Shown here piece by piece: positions 1-9,219 of a DNA stretch of 64,000 bases. The stretch is from assembly GCA_965215215.1 (NCBI GenBank), contig OZ244043.1, positions 3,100,001-3,164,000 on the forward strand, written 5' to 3'. Every line of letters begins with the position of its first letter. Within the stretch, counting starts at the first letter, position 1. A model generated the notes under the pieces. It had not been told where the DNA came from, did no database searches, and worked only from the letters and a program-made list of their open reading frames with translations. The stretch comes from CALDTK01 sp965215215 (GTDB lineage Bacteria > Bacteroidota > Bacteroidia > Chitinophagales > Saprospiraceae). The position numbers and the translations under genes are program-made.

Positions 1-2
1 TC

Positions 3-1898
3 TTCTTCATCCGGGGGCGACTCGGTGATTTCTTCGCCGAGATGGCGGCGGTGGTGATCCTCTCGCTCATCTTTTCGCTGGTCGAGGGCATCTTCATCCT
101 GCCCGCGCACGTGGCCCACTCGAAGGCCTTGCGGCAAAACGTCCACGCCAAGAAGAACCGCTTCCTGCAGGCGTTCGACGACGCGATGAACTGGTTGCGC
201 GATACCGTCTACAGTCCGATCCTCGAGTTTACGATGAGCTACCGGTGGCTCACGATCGGTATCCTGGCCGCGACGCTCTTCGTGACCTTCGGGGCCGTAT
301 CAGGCGGCATTATCTCGACGACCTTCTTCCCGAACATCGAGCGCGACGAGGTCAATATCGAGCTCCAGCTGCCGGCCGGTACGCGGGAGGGGGCCACCCA
401 ACGGTACCTCGACCGGATTTACGCCGCCGTGGAGAAGGCCAACGACACGCTCTCGGCGCAGTACTTCGACAACGAGAAGCGGGCGATCGGCCAAACCGAG
501 ATCAACCTCGGGCCGACGACCTACCAGGGGTCGATGACGGTGAACCTGCTCGAGGGGGAGGAGCGGGACAGCCTGCGCCTGCGGACGGTGGCCAACCTGA
601 TCCGCGAGTACACCGGGGAGATTCCGGAGGCGGAGAGCCTGACGTTCGGGGGCCGCTCCGCCTTCGGTAAGCCGGTGTCGGTGAGCCTGCGCGGGCGCGA
701 CGCGGACCAGCTCGACGAGGCGGCCCGCGCGGTGACCGACGAGCTGGAGGCGATGGAGGTGCTCGCCGACGTGACCGACACCAACAAGGACGGACTGCGC
801 GAGATCAACATCACGCTCAACGACCGCGGGCGTTTCCTCGGGCTGGACGAGTCGAGCGTGCTGGCGCAAGTCAGGGCCGGGTTCTTCGGGCAGGAGGTGC
901 AGCGCCTGCAGCGCGGTCGCGACGAGGTTCGGGTGTGGGTGCGCTACGCGGAGGACAATCGCCGTACCGTCGACCAGCTCACGAACATGCGCATCCGCAC
1001 GCCGCAGGGCGAGTTCGTGCTCGGCGACGTGGCCACGCTCGATACCGAGCGCGGGATCGTGGCCATCAACCACATCGACGGGGAGCGGGAAGTATCCATC
1101 GAAGCCGATATCGCCAACGACGACGTGAGCGTGAGCGACATCACGGGCGACCTCCGGGCGTCGGTAATCCCGGGGATACTGGCTAACTACCCGGGCGTGT
1201 CGGCCGACTACGAGGGCCAGAACCGCGAGCAGGCCAAAACCTCGGACTCGCTCGCGATCGTGGGGCCGGTGGTGCTACTGCTGATGCTGTTCATCATCGC
1301 GCTCACCTTCCGCTCGATGTCGCAGACGATTATGGTCTTCCTGCTCATCCCCTTCGCCTTCATCGGGGTGGCCTGGGGGCACTGGTTGCTGGGCGCACCG
1401 ATCAGCCTGTTCTCCGGCCTGGGCGTGATCGCGCTCATCGGCGTGCTCGTCAACGACGCGCTGGTGCTCGTGACGAGCTACAACGAGCTCCTCGGCGAGG
1501 GGATGGACCAGATGAGCGCGCTGCGTAAGGCGGCGCTCGGGCGCTTTCGGCCGATCATACTGACGACCGTGACGACGCTCGCCGGACTCGGGCCGATCAT
1601 GTTCGAGACGAGTTTGCAGGCGCAGTTTCTTATCCCGATGGCTATCTCGGTGAGCTTCGGTCTGTTCGCGACCACGGTTTGCCTGTTGGTACTCCTGCCG
1701 GCGTTCCTCATTCTCACCAATCGCTTCAAGGTGGTAGTGCACCAAGCCTGGTCGGGCATCAAGCCAGATTACTCCCTCGTGGAGGCCGCCGCACCGCACA
1801 ACGAGACTCGGGATTGGGGACTTTATTTCGGCGCTATCGTGGCCGTAGTGGCGGTAGTCGGATTACTCATGAAAACGGTCCAAAACTTCGGCAGCTAA
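3..1898 (+). CDS. RND-family efflux permease, C-terminal part (5' end outside window)
   Basis: Inner-membrane proton-driven RND exporter subunit of a tripartite efflux pump. The frame is open from base 3, before the first ATG at 42, so the N-terminal part (roughly 450-500 residues by family length) lies upstream. Visible parts are the end of the first membrane block (segment ILSLIFSLVEGIFILPAHV), a large periplasmic porter domain, and a second membrane bundle with VVLLLMLFIIALTF, the FSGLGVIALIGVLVNDALVLV helix typical of RND helix 10-11, and FRPIILTTVTTLAGLGP. The acidic/hydrophobic pattern suits the HAE1/CzcA-like branch, but the residues deciding drug versus metal transport are outside the window. 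Ten bases separate it from the nucleotidase gene, followed by a TolC-type gene, so the three are probably co-transcribed. Confidence 0.93.
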   Translation, partial: FFIRGRLGDFFAEMAAVVILSLIFSLVEGIFILPAHVAHSKALRQNVHAKKNRFLQAFDDAMNWLRDTVYSPILEFTMSYRWLTIGILAATLFVTFGAVSGGIISTTFFPNIERDEVNIELQLPAGTREGATQRYLDRIYAAVEKANDTLSAQYFDNEKRAIGQTEINLGPTTYQGSMTVNLLEGEERDSLRLRTVANLIREYTGEIPEAESLTFGGRSAFGKPVSVSLRGRDADQLDEAARAVTDELEAMEVLADVTDTNKDGLREINITLNDRGRFLGLDESSVLAQVRAGFFGQEVQRLQRGRDEVRVWVRYAEDNRRTVDQLTNMRIRTPQGEFVLGDVATLDTERGIVAINHIDGEREVSIEADIANDDVSVSDITGDLRASVIPGILANYPGVSADYEGQNREQAKTSDSLAIVGPVVLLLMLFIIALTFRSMSQTIMVFLLIPFAFIGVAWGHWLLGAPISLFSGLGVIALIGVLVNDALVLVTSYNELLGEGMDQMSALRKAALGRFRPIILTTVTTLAGLGPIMFETSLQAQFLIPMAISVSFGLFATTVCLLVLLPAFLILTNRFKVVVHQAWSGIKPDYSLVEAAAPHNETRDWGLYFGAIVAVVAVVGLLMKTVQNFGS

Positions 1899-1908
1899 CC
1901 CCCTAAGC

Positions 1909-2448
1909 ATGCGTAAATCAGTAGCTATCGACATGGACGAGGTGATCGCCGACGTCATGCACAAGTTTCAAAACCTCTACTTCGGTCGCTTCGGGCGGCG
2001 GGTGCCCGACGAGGAATTGGTCGGTCGTAAGATTTACTCGATCGCGGGTGTAGAGGAGGTGCGGGAGGCGCTGTTCGAGCGGGGCTTTTTCCGGGATTTG
2101 CCGCTAATCGACGGCGCGAAAGCGGGGGTCGAGTTTTTGCGGAAGCACTACGACGTGTACTTCGTGACGGCGGCCATGGAGTTCCGCAACTCCTTCGAGG
2201 ACAAGTACGACTGGCTCTTCGAGCACTTCGAGTGGGTACACTGGCGCAACATCGTTTTCTGTGGCGATAAGTCGATCATCGGGACCGATTACCTGATCGA
2301 CGACCACGCGCACAACCTCGAGACCTTTCGGGGGACGCCGCTCTTGTTTGACGCGCTACACAATCGCAACGAACACCGATTTACGCGCGTGCGGAGCTGG
2401 GCGGAGGTCGAAGAATTTTTTGCGGCGGAGCTAAAGGTTACGGTATGA
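1909..2448 (+). CDS. 5'(3')-deoxyribonucleotidase, NT5C-type HAD hydrolase
   Basis: Cytosolic HAD-superfamily phosphatase predicted to dephosphorylate pyrimidine deoxynucleoside monophosphates. HAD motif I is AIDMDEVIADV (nucleophile D8 and acid/base D10). The segment YFVTAAMEFRNSFEDKYDWL matches the motif II region of the NT5C family (TAxxxxxxSxxDKxxWL pattern). Motif III/IV region is GTDYLIDDHAHNLETF with the DD pair. At 179 residues it has the family length. It starts 10 bases after the RND gene and its stop overlaps the start of the TolC-type gene (ATGA at 2445-2448). It is therefore embedded in an efflux operon, where a nucleotide-pool enzyme is unexpected. Family assignment is firm; the exact substrate is inferred. 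Confidence 0.85.
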   Translation: MRKSVAIDMDEVIADVMHKFQNLYFGRFGRRVPDEELVGRKIYSIAGVEEVREALFERGFFRDLPLIDGAKAGVEFLRKHYDVYFVTAAMEFRNSFEDKYDWLFEHFEWVHWRNIVFCGDKSIIGTDYLIDDHAHNLETFRGTPLLFDALHNRNEHRFTRVRSWAEVEEFFAAELKVTV

Positions 2449-3797
2449 GTTTAGGGAAGCTACTGGTGGTGCTCGGGATCGGTCTGTTGGTGGGTGGGAC
2501 TGAAGCGCGGGCTCAGGGCCTCGCCAATCCGTTGAGTTTGGCCGAGGCACTCGCCTGGGGCGTAGATAATAACTTGGCCATCGCCGGACAGCGGCTGGGG
2601 GTAGAGGTGGCGAGCCGGAATAACAACTGGGTGACCGCCGGACGGACGCCGATTGTCGCGGCTACGATCGACGTGAACAACAGTATGAACAGCCAGGATA
2701 ATCCGGCTTCTTTCATCAACGGTGGCTTTTACCAGGGTGCGGCTGCGGCCGGACTTACGGCTCGCTACACGCTCTTCAACGGCTACCAGGTTCGTTTCAA
2801 CCGGGGTCGGCTGGGGGCGCTGCAACGCGCTGCCGAACAACAGGTGGAGCAGCTCATCGAGCAGAGTGTGTTCGCTGTGGCGGAGGCTTACTACACGGCC
2901 CAATTGCGGGAGGCCGAGGCCCGGGTAGCCGGTCGCGTGCTGGAGGTGAGCCGGGATCGAATTCAGTACCAGGAATTACGCCGTGAGTACGGGCAGGGCG
3001 CATCCGTAGACCTGTTGCAGGCCCGCTCGAACTTTCTGACCGACTCGGTGAGCGTGGAACGAGCCCGGGTTGACTACGCGAACTCGCTGCGGTCGCTTTA
3101 CCTCGAGCTCGATGCGCCGGCCGAGGAGTTCGCCGAGCGGCCGCTCGGCGATACGCTCATCTTCGAGCCGCGGGATTGGGAGTTGGAGCAGATTGTCGCG
3201 GGTCTCGATTCCGGAGCGGCGGTGCGCTTGCTGAAAACGCAGGAGGAGGTAGCGAGGGCGGAAAGCGAGGTCGCCCGTGCGCAGCTAAAACCAACGCTGA
3301 ACGTGTCCGCCGGACTCAACTACACGGAGTCGGCCTTCGACAGGGAGGGAAATAACCCTAATACCGGGGAGAAGAACAAGATCCTGTTCGGTAATTCGGG
3401 TCAGGGCTTCCTCGGACTTCAGGCCGAGTACATCCTCTTCGACGCGGGGTTGCGGCGGCGCGCGGTCGAGAACTCGGTCGCCGCCGAGCGGATCGCGAAC
3501 ACGACGCTCCGCAACACGCGGCAGGACCTCTCGATCCGGGCGCGCTCGTTGTTGGCGACCTACCGCAGCCAGCGCGAGTTAGTGGCGCTGCAGGATCAGC
3601 TCATCGCCTCCGCGGAGCAGAACCTAGCGCTGGCCAACGAGCAGCTCACGATCGGTGCCATCAACAGCTTCGATTACCGCTCGCTTCAGCTCGAGTACCT
3701 CAACGCGGTGCAGGGGCGCTTGAACGGGGTGTACGAGCTGCTGCTGACGGATTTGGAGCTGCGGCGGATTACTGGGGGGTTGTTGCGGGAGAGCTAG
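2445..3797 (+). CDS. TolC-family outer membrane efflux protein
   Basis: Outer-membrane/periplasmic channel partner of the RND permease upstream. It has an N-terminal signal peptide (LLVVLGIGLLVGGTEARAQ) followed by two OEP repeats rich in long alpha-helical heptads: residues about 30-220, with ARYTLFNGYQVRFNRGRL, and 240-440, with EYILFDAGLRRRAVENSV. The repeated pattern of [YF]xLF[ND]xG followed by helices is diagnostic of TolC repeats. Length (450 aa) is normal. The ATG overlaps the preceding stop by 4 bases, suggesting translational coupling. The 3' end overlaps the convergent gene 3769-5697 by 29 bases. No periplasmic adaptor (HlyD/MFP) gene is seen in the window; it is presumably upstream of the RND gene. 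Confidence 0.93.
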   Translation: MSLGKLLVVLGIGLLVGGTEARAQGLANPLSLAEALAWGVDNNLAIAGQRLGVEVASRNNNWVTAGRTPIVAATIDVNNSMNSQDNPASFINGGFYQGAAAAGLTARYTLFNGYQVRFNRGRLGALQRAAEQQVEQLIEQSVFAVAEAYYTAQLREAEARVAGRVLEVSRDRIQYQELRREYGQGASVDLLQARSNFLTDSVSVERARVDYANSLRSLYLELDAPAEEFAERPLGDTLIFEPRDWELEQIVAGLDSGAAVRLLKTQEEVARAESEVARAQLKPTLNVSAGLNYTESAFDREGNNPNTGEKNKILFGNSGQGFLGLQAEYILFDAGLRRRAVENSVAAERIANTTLRNTRQDLSIRARSLLATYRSQRELVALQDQLIASAEQNLALANEQLTIGAINSFDYRSLQLEYLNAVQGRLNGVYELLLTDLELRRITGGLLRES

Positions 3798-5697
3798 TAG
3801 GCGTTCGCCAGTCCCAGCGATAGAAATCGTAAACACCGTACTCGCCGACCTTGGTGACGCCCACCCGCGCGGGTAGCGCGATGCTCGCCAGCACGGCGTC
3901 CCGCGCGATGCCATCGGTAGGGACGTACAGACCGTCGAGATTCCCTTCGTCTACGCTGCGCGCTATGTCGCGGTGTACGGCCACGAGGATGGGTCTCGCG
4001 TCGAGGCCGCCGGCGAGGCTATCGCTCACGGTACTGGTGGCTACGAAATCGAGTAAGGCTCTGGCTTCGTGCGGCGGCGTGCGACTCGAAATTGCGTTCA
4101 GTAGCGGGAGTCGACTCGCCGCCGAGAAGGAAAACCCTTCGACTTGAGCCTGCACGTTGATGGGATCTGCGACGAGTCCCGGCGCCTGAGCGCCCACGTG
4201 GTAGTAAGGTGCCATGAGTAGCGCCTGGTAGACGGTATCAACCCCATCAGGCATAGCCGCTAACACGGGGTCCGTTGCCGTAGCGAACATCGGATTCTCG
4301 GGGTGCTGCTTCTTGGTGGCCCGAACGGCGTCCCAGGTGTCGAGGACCGCGCAGAACGCCACGACGATAACGAAGGCCCGGGGCCACTGCCCACGTCGCC
4401 AAACCCAGTCGAGGATGAAGAGGATCGGTAGCCACCAGGCCCACTGCGTTACGAAGAAAAAGCGCCCGATGGCCCGGAAATGCTGAATGGTCACCGAATG
4501 CTTCGCGATGAAATAGAAGGGGTTTAACGCCACCTCAAACACCAAATCGCCACCGGGAATAGCGTAGCTCGTGCCCAAGCTGGCGAAGAAACAGACGGTC
4601 CCGGCGATACCGAAGGCGACGATGAAGCGGCTCGTCGTGTTTTTGCGAAAGCTGTCTCGTACGTGAGTCCATACTCGCGCCGGACCCTTCCAGAGCGCCA
4701 AGCCGAGTAGGAACGTCAGTGCGTACCACCACCAAAGTCCGAGGTAGGCGTAGCCCTCGCCAAAGGTTTGCTCGCGGAACGAAACGAGAAAGCGGTTGCG
4801 CAGCTCCGGGCGCGGAGTAATAAGCGAGCGGATATCCAGGCGCCATGCATCGAACCCGTAGCCGAGCGATTCGCCGGTACGAAGCGCCAGCTTATCGTCG
4901 ATGAGTAGGATGGGTCCGTAGATGAGCAGGATGCCGAGTGCACCGGCCGCCGCGGCCCGGAAGGCGGTGGACAGTGCGCTGTCGCGTCCTTCTTCGCGCC
5001 AGGTATTGGCTATTAGCACGAGGGCAAAGGTCGCTAGTCCGGTTCCGTACACGATGAGGTAGTACAGGTGAAACCAGCTCGCGAAAGCAATCCAAATGCC
5101 GGTGGCGAGCCAGGGTCGCCAGGCGCGTTGGTCGAGAAATACGCGCCACAGCAAGCCGATGTAACCGACGGTGAGGACCACGACCCCGAGGTTGAAGCTG
5201 CCGATGAGGTAGTGCCAGTACTGCTTGCACGTCCACACGAGGGCAATCGCGAACAGGCCGGCGAGCCAGCGCGTACGTAACCACTGCCGCAGCAGTACGA
5301 ACAGCGCGAGGGCGGAGGCCCAGTGGAGGCCGATGAGGCCGTAGGTAAAAAAGCCGGTGCCGCCGCCGCGCATGGGGAGGCCGAGCTTTGCGAGCGCGCG
5401 GCCCGGCAGGGAGATGGCGGGGGTGTTGTCGGTGTAGAAGACGTACTCGCCGAAGGGATAGTGCTGGCCGTAGACTTTGAGCGCGTCGCCGTCCGGCGTC
5501 TGGCCGAGCCCCGAGATGTAGCTGTAGGGCGTGAAGTAGTTCTTGATGCCGTCGTACTCGGCGTACAGCAAGGTGCTGCCGGGGTGGCGGATGAAGGGCA
5601 GGAAGGCAACTAGGCAGAGCGTGGCCTGGAGGACGCCGACGCCAAGTAGCCAGAACAAGTCGGGTCTGGACGTCCAGGAAATACGATTCATACCCAT
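3769..5697 (-). CDS. large polytopic membrane protein, GT-C-like (function unknown)
   Basis: About 642 residues with some 10-12 hydrophobic helices followed by a soluble C-terminal part (after about residue 470), the shape of GT-C glycosyltransferases and YfhO-like proteins. The loop after TM1 carries YAEYDGIKNYFTPYSYI, an acidic region in the place where GT-C enzymes carry catalytic Asp/Glu; this is an analogy, not proof. The open frame extends to 5766, but the ATG at 5697 (or 5691, MNRISW) is preferred because the longer version would run into the divergent GT2 gene. The divergent GT2 (5730) probably supplies lipid-linked sugar, or acts on the same envelope glycan. Its 3' end overlaps the TolC-type gene. 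Confidence 0.7.
   Translation of the reverse strand: MGMNRISWTSRPDLFWLLGVGVLQATLCLVAFLPFIRHPGSTLLYAEYDGIKNYFTPYSYISGLGQTPDGDALKVYGQHYPFGEYVFYTDNTPAISLPGRALAKLGLPMRGGGTGFFTYGLIGLHWASALALFVLLRQWLRTRWLAGLFAIALVWTCKQYWHYLIGSFNLGVVVLTVGYIGLLWRVFLDQRAWRPWLATGIWIAFASWFHLYYLIVYGTGLATFALVLIANTWREEGRDSALSTAFRAAAAGALGILLIYGPILLIDDKLALRTGESLGYGFDAWRLDIRSLITPRPELRNRFLVSFREQTFGEGYAYLGLWWWYALTFLLGLALWKGPARVWTHVRDSFRKNTTSRFIVAFGIAGTVCFFASLGTSYAIPGGDLVFEVALNPFYFIAKHSVTIQHFRAIGRFFFVTQWAWWLPILFILDWVWRRGQWPRAFVIVVAFCAVLDTWDAVRATKKQHPENPMFATATDPVLAAMPDGVDTVYQALLMAPYYHVGAQAPGLVADPINVQAQVEGFSFSAASRLPLLNAISSRTPPHEARALLDFVATSTVSDSLAGGLDARPILVAVHRDIARSVDEGNLDGLYVPTDGIARDAVLASIALPARVGVTKVGEYGVYDFYRWDWRTPTSSPATTPQ
4639..4652 (+). 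repeat. GTTTTNGCGNAAGC motif, copy 1
   Basis: Reads GTTTTTGCGAAAGC. It lies inside the membrane-protein gene on the opposite strand, where it spells S-F-R-K-N. It is an exact match to the recurrent 14-mer described in the findings. Confidence 0.75.
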
Positions 5698-5729
5698 GTA
5701 GCGGCGAAGAACGCTATCCTTGCGCCTAT

Positions 5730-6452
5730 ATGCCCGCTCCAATCCTGAGCATCGTCGTGCCCGCATTTAACGAGGCGCGCACGCTGCACCTCATCCTCGA
5801 CCGGGTGCGCGCCGTCGAGCTCGACGGGGGCTTGACAAAGCAGATAATCGTGGTCGACGACCACTCGAGCGACGACACCGCCGGGGCCGCGACGCGCTAC
5901 GCGGCGCAGTACCCGCAGCTGGGTTTGCGGGTACTGCGCCACCCGGAAAACCGGGGCAAGGGCGCGGCGCTCCACACCGGTATCGCGGCGGCCACGGGTG
6001 AGTTCGTGCTCATCCAGGACGCCGACCTGGAGTATGATCCCCGCGAATACAACGACCTGCTCAAGCCCATCCTCGAGGGCAACGCCGACGTCGTGTACGG
6101 AAGCCGCTTCATGGGCGGTAAGCCACACCGCATCCTCTTCTTCTGGCACTCCATCGGGAACAAGCTCCTCACGCACCTCTCGAACGCGGCGACCAACCTG
6201 AACCTCACCGACATGGAGACTTGCTACAAGCTTTTTCGACGGGAGCAGCTCCAGTCGCTGAGTTTGGAAGAAAACCGCTTCGGCTTCGAGCCGGAGGTGA
6301 CGGCCAAAATCGCGCGCATCCCCGAAATTCGTATTTACGAAGTTGGCATCAGCTACTACGGGCGCACCTACGCCGAGGGTAAGAAGATCAACTGGCGCGA
6401 CGGGGTGCGCGCGCTGTGGTGCATCCTGAAGTACGGCGTGCTCGGCCGCTGA
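5730..6452 (+). CDS. glycosyltransferase family 2, polyprenyl-phosphate sugar synthase-like
   Basis: GT-A fold glycosyltransferase of the dolichyl-phosphate-mannose/glucose synthase type. It would transfer a sugar from a nucleotide sugar to a polyprenyl phosphate on the cytoplasmic face. Visible motifs are SIVVPAFNEARTLHLIL (N-terminal strand), IIVVDDHSSDDT (first acidic motif, nucleotide binding), NRGKGAALHTGI, and the QDADLEYDP metal-binding DxD (D97/D99). Then come VYGSRFMGG and a C-terminal YGRTYAEGKKINWRDGVRA segment typical of this subfamily. At 240 aa it lacks the C-terminal membrane helices of GtrB-type enzymes. It is divergent from 3769-5697 and convergent with 6461-7885, both membrane proteins that could use its product. 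Confidence 0.87.
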   Translation: MPAPILSIVVPAFNEARTLHLILDRVRAVELDGGLTKQIIVVDDHSSDDTAGAATRYAAQYPQLGLRVLRHPENRGKGAALHTGIAAATGEFVLIQDADLEYDPREYNDLLKPILEGNADVVYGSRFMGGKPHRILFFWHSIGNKLLTHLSNAATNLNLTDMETCYKLFRREQLQSLSLEENRFGFEPEVTAKIARIPEIRIYEVGISYYGRTYAEGKKINWRDGVRALWCILKYGVLGR

Positions 6453-6460
6453 GCCCGTTC

Positions 6461-7885
6461 CTATTCGACGAGGAGGTAGCCGGTAGAGTCGGGGGGCGCC
6501 GTGAAGTAGGCGGCGGGTAGGTCGGCGAAGGGCCAGGCGCCCCATTCGGTCACGAAGGTCCCGGGTTGGTACGCCGCCCAGGCGAGGGCAGCGGGTTTGT
6601 CCACGAGCTGAAACCCCTGGGTGGGACGGTTTTCGCGAAGGCTCACGATCCACGCTTCGTAAGGCGAGCCCCAGGTCATAATCAGACCGCGCTGCTCCTT
6701 CTCGGTGGGGCGGCGGATCACTTGCCGTCGCTTGTCGGCGCGCTCGTTCTTGAGGGTGGTCTTCAGGAAGCGCAGACGCTCGGAGTAGGTGCTACGCCCG
6801 GTGTAACCCACCGAAAGGATACGCACACAGGCGAGTACGAGTATCGCCACGCAGAGGAGGGTGGAGTACCTGTTTTGCCGCAAGGCGGAAACCCCTTGGT
6901 ACTTGGCCCTAAATACCCCGAAGGCCAGACCCGCCGCCGCCATGAAACCCATCGGTAACAGCAGGTTCTCGAAGTAAAACGGGGCGGTAGCGTCGGTCGG
7001 GTAGGCGATGGCCACCAGGGCGAAGTGTCCGCCCACGGCGAGGGCCGTCCAGCCGGCGGCGAGCTCGGCTCCCGAGCGCCAGAGTAACGCGAGCGCCAGC
7101 ACGAATACGAGCACGAAGGCGTAGTACTCCGTGAGGAGTTCGGGCGCGAATCGCTCGACGGAGAAGGGCAGCCAACCCTGGCGAAGGAGGCGCAGGCCTT
7201 CCTTGATCCCACCGCCGGCGGTAGCGTCGTACTCGGTCGCGAAAACGGTGGCTCGCAGGCCGAAGAACACGTAGTACGTGAGCGCCGCGACGCTAATTTC
7301 GATCCGGTTGGCGAACTGCGTGCACCAGAGCAACCCGAAACAAAACGTGACCGGCACCACGAGCAGCGGGTGGGCGAAGGCGACGGTGAACAGTAGTGCG
7401 GGCAGGGTCGTGCGCACGAGCACGCGCGCCACCGCAGTCCGGGGTTGACAGCCGACGAGGGGCAAGGCTAAGACCAGGATCGCGAGGCCCTGCGGCAGTT
7501 CGGATTGCACCCAAAAATGCGTGTGCGTAGCGAAGGCGGCCCAGAGCAAGGTCCAGGCCAGCGCCCACTCCCGGGCGCGCAGTCCGAAGTAGGTAATCGC
7601 CCACACACTTCCGTAAAACACCGGAAACACCAGCGAGTAGACCAGCTGCACCGTCTTCATATCTACTCCGGCGCCCAGGAGTTGCGTAGGCAAATACTGC
7701 GTGAGCGCGGATACGAAGCGGTAATTCTGAATGGCGACCGTCCCGCGCCGAGCCTGCTCGAAGAGGTGGTAGGCCAGGTCGAGAAACGTGGTTCGCTCCT
7801 CGTAGAACACGACGCTGATCACCAGCATCCCGAAGAAGGTCAACAGCCCGAGGGCTACGTCTATGCGCAGGTCGCCGAGCCTCAC
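6461..7885 (-). CDS. polytopic membrane protein, unknown function
   Basis: About 474 residues with roughly 9-11 hydrophobic helices (from LGLLTFFGMLVISVVFY to STLLCVAILVLACVRILSV) and a soluble C-terminal domain of about 100 residues. The open frame extends upstream to 8113, but the GTG at 7885 is chosen because it overlaps the kynU stop as GTGA, a junction used repeatedly here, and removes a basic, low-complexity pseudo-N-terminus that would lie inside kynU. The overall shape resembles GT-C-type envelope glycan proteins, like the protein at 3769-5697, but no diagnostic motif was found. It is the last gene of a probable hisIE-kynU-membrane protein run. Confidence 0.7.
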   Translation of the reverse strand: MRLGDLRIDVALGLLTFFGMLVISVVFYEERTTFLDLAYHLFEQARRGTVAIQNYRFVSALTQYLPTQLLGAGVDMKTVQLVYSLVFPVFYGSVWAITYFGLRAREWALAWTLLWAAFATHTHFWVQSELPQGLAILVLALPLVGCQPRTAVARVLVRTTLPALLFTVAFAHPLLVVPVTFCFGLLWCTQFANRIEISVAALTYYVFFGLRATVFATEYDATAGGGIKEGLRLLRQGWLPFSVERFAPELLTEYYAFVLVFVLALALLWRSGAELAAGWTALAVGGHFALVAIAYPTDATAPFYFENLLLPMGFMAAAGLAFGVFRAKYQGVSALRQNRYSTLLCVAILVLACVRILSVGYTGRSTYSERLRFLKTTLKNERADKRRQVIRRPTEKEQRGLIMTWGSPYEAWIVSLRENRPTQGFQLVDKPAALAWAAYQPGTFVTEWGAWPFADLPAAYFTAPPDSTGYLLVE

Positions 7886-9201
7886 GCGAGCCGCTTGCGG
7901 ACGCTCTCCAGCACCACGCGCAGGGTTTCGCCGGCGCGCAGCATGTCGATGTAGGTGTTGTAGAACGGACTCGGGGCTAGGCGGATGATCCCCGGACCGC
8001 CCTCGGTTACCGGCTCGCGCCAGTCGCAGATTACGGCCGCCGTTTTGAGCGCTTCGTACACCGGCTTCCCGTAGTCGCCGTGCAGGGCCACGCTCAGCTG
8101 TGCACCCCGCCACTGTGGGTCCGTGGGCGAAATAATTTCGAGCACTTCGTAGTCGGGATCGGCGCGCAGCACCAGAAATTCCAGGTAGCCCGTAAGCGCC
8201 CGCGAGCGCTCACGCAGTCGCGGCATCCCCACATCGTCGAACAGCTCGAAGCTCGCCCGCATGGCCGCCATGGCTAGTACCGGTGGGGTAGACAACTGCC
8301 AGCCCTCGGCGCCGGCCATGGGTTCGAAGCCTCCTTCCATGGTGAAGCGACGCTCCTCCTTTTGCCCCCACCAGCCGGCCAGGCGGAACGTAGTCGCGTC
8401 CTGACCGTAGCGCTCGTGCACGAAAATGCCCGCCGGAGCTCCCGGTCCGCCATTCAGGTATTTGTAGCTGCACCAGGCCGCGAAGTCGACCCCCCAATCG
8501 TGCAGCAACATTTGCACGTTACCCACCGCGTGGGCGAGGTCGTAGCCGGCCTTCGCGCCCACGGCGTGCGCGGCGGTCGTAATCGTTTTGAGGTCGAAGT
8601 ACTGCCCGGTGTAGTAGTTGACGCCGCTAAAGAGCACTAGGGCCAGCTCCTCGCCGTGCTCCCCGATGGCTTCGGTGATCTGCTCGGTGGTAAGCAGGTA
8701 GCGTCCGTCCTCCGGCTGCACCTCCACGATGCACTCGACCGGATCGAGGCCGTGCCAACGTACCTGACTCTCCACCATAAAACGATCGGAAGGGAAGGCG
8801 CCCGCCTCCATTAGAATTTTGCACCGGTTGCCCTCCGGCCGGTAGAAGCTCGCGAGCAGCAGGTGTAAATTGGCGGTCAGCTCACCCATCACCACCACCT
8901 CCGACTTCTCGGCGCCCACCACCTTGGCGAGCGTCGCGGTAAAGTGCCGGTGGTAGTTGAGCCACTGCGTTTCGCCCTTGAACCACTGCTCCACGGCGAA
9001 TCGACTCCAGCGGTCCAGCTCGTCCTCCACGAAATCGGTGGTGGCGCGGGGCTGCAGGCCCAGCGAGTTTCCGGCGAGGTAGGTTACGGTTTTGCCGTCG
9101 CGGGCGAGGCCAGTTGGAAGGAAAAACTTGGCTTGGTAGCCGCCGAGCTCGTCGCGCTGGTCCTGTGTTTTCGCGAAGGAGAGCGTGGGTGCGTAATCCA
9201 T
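7882..9201 (-). CDS. kynU: kynureninase
   Basis: PLP enzyme hydrolysing L-kynurenine to anthranilate and alanine (or 3-hydroxykynurenine to 3-hydroxyanthranilate). Class V aminotransferase fold. YLAGNSLGLQPR near residue 41 is the kynureninase N-terminal signature. AGAFPSDRFMVESQ lies near residue 133, GYDLAHAVGNVQMLL provides the PLP-ring Asp (D221), and CSYKYLNGGPG contains the Schiff-base lysine (K247). The C-terminal part has RLAPSPFYNTYIDM. Length (439 aa) is typical. The ATG at 9201 is 18 bases after hisIE. No other kynurenine-pathway gene is present here, so whether the product feeds NAD synthesis or catabolism cannot be told. Confidence 0.94.
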   Translation of the reverse strand: MDYAPTLSFAKTQDQRDELGGYQAKFFLPTGLARDGKTVTYLAGNSLGLQPRATTDFVEDELDRWSRFAVEQWFKGETQWLNYHRHFTATLAKVVGAEKSEVVVMGELTANLHLLLASFYRPEGNRCKILMEAGAFPSDRFMVESQVRWHGLDPVECIVEVQPEDGRYLLTTEQITEAIGEHGEELALVLFSGVNYYTGQYFDLKTITTAAHAVGAKAGYDLAHAVGNVQMLLHDWGVDFAAWCSYKYLNGGPGAPAGIFVHERYGQDATTFRLAGWWGQKEERRFTMEGGFEPMAGAEGWQLSTPPVLAMAAMRASFELFDDVGMPRLRERSRALTGYLEFLVLRADPDYEVLEIISPTDPQWRGAQLSVALHGDYGKPVYEALKTAAVICDWREPVTEGGPGIIRLAPSPFYNTYIDMLRAGETLRVVLESVRKRLA

Positions 9202-9219
9202 GGGTTGTCTGAGTCTTGG

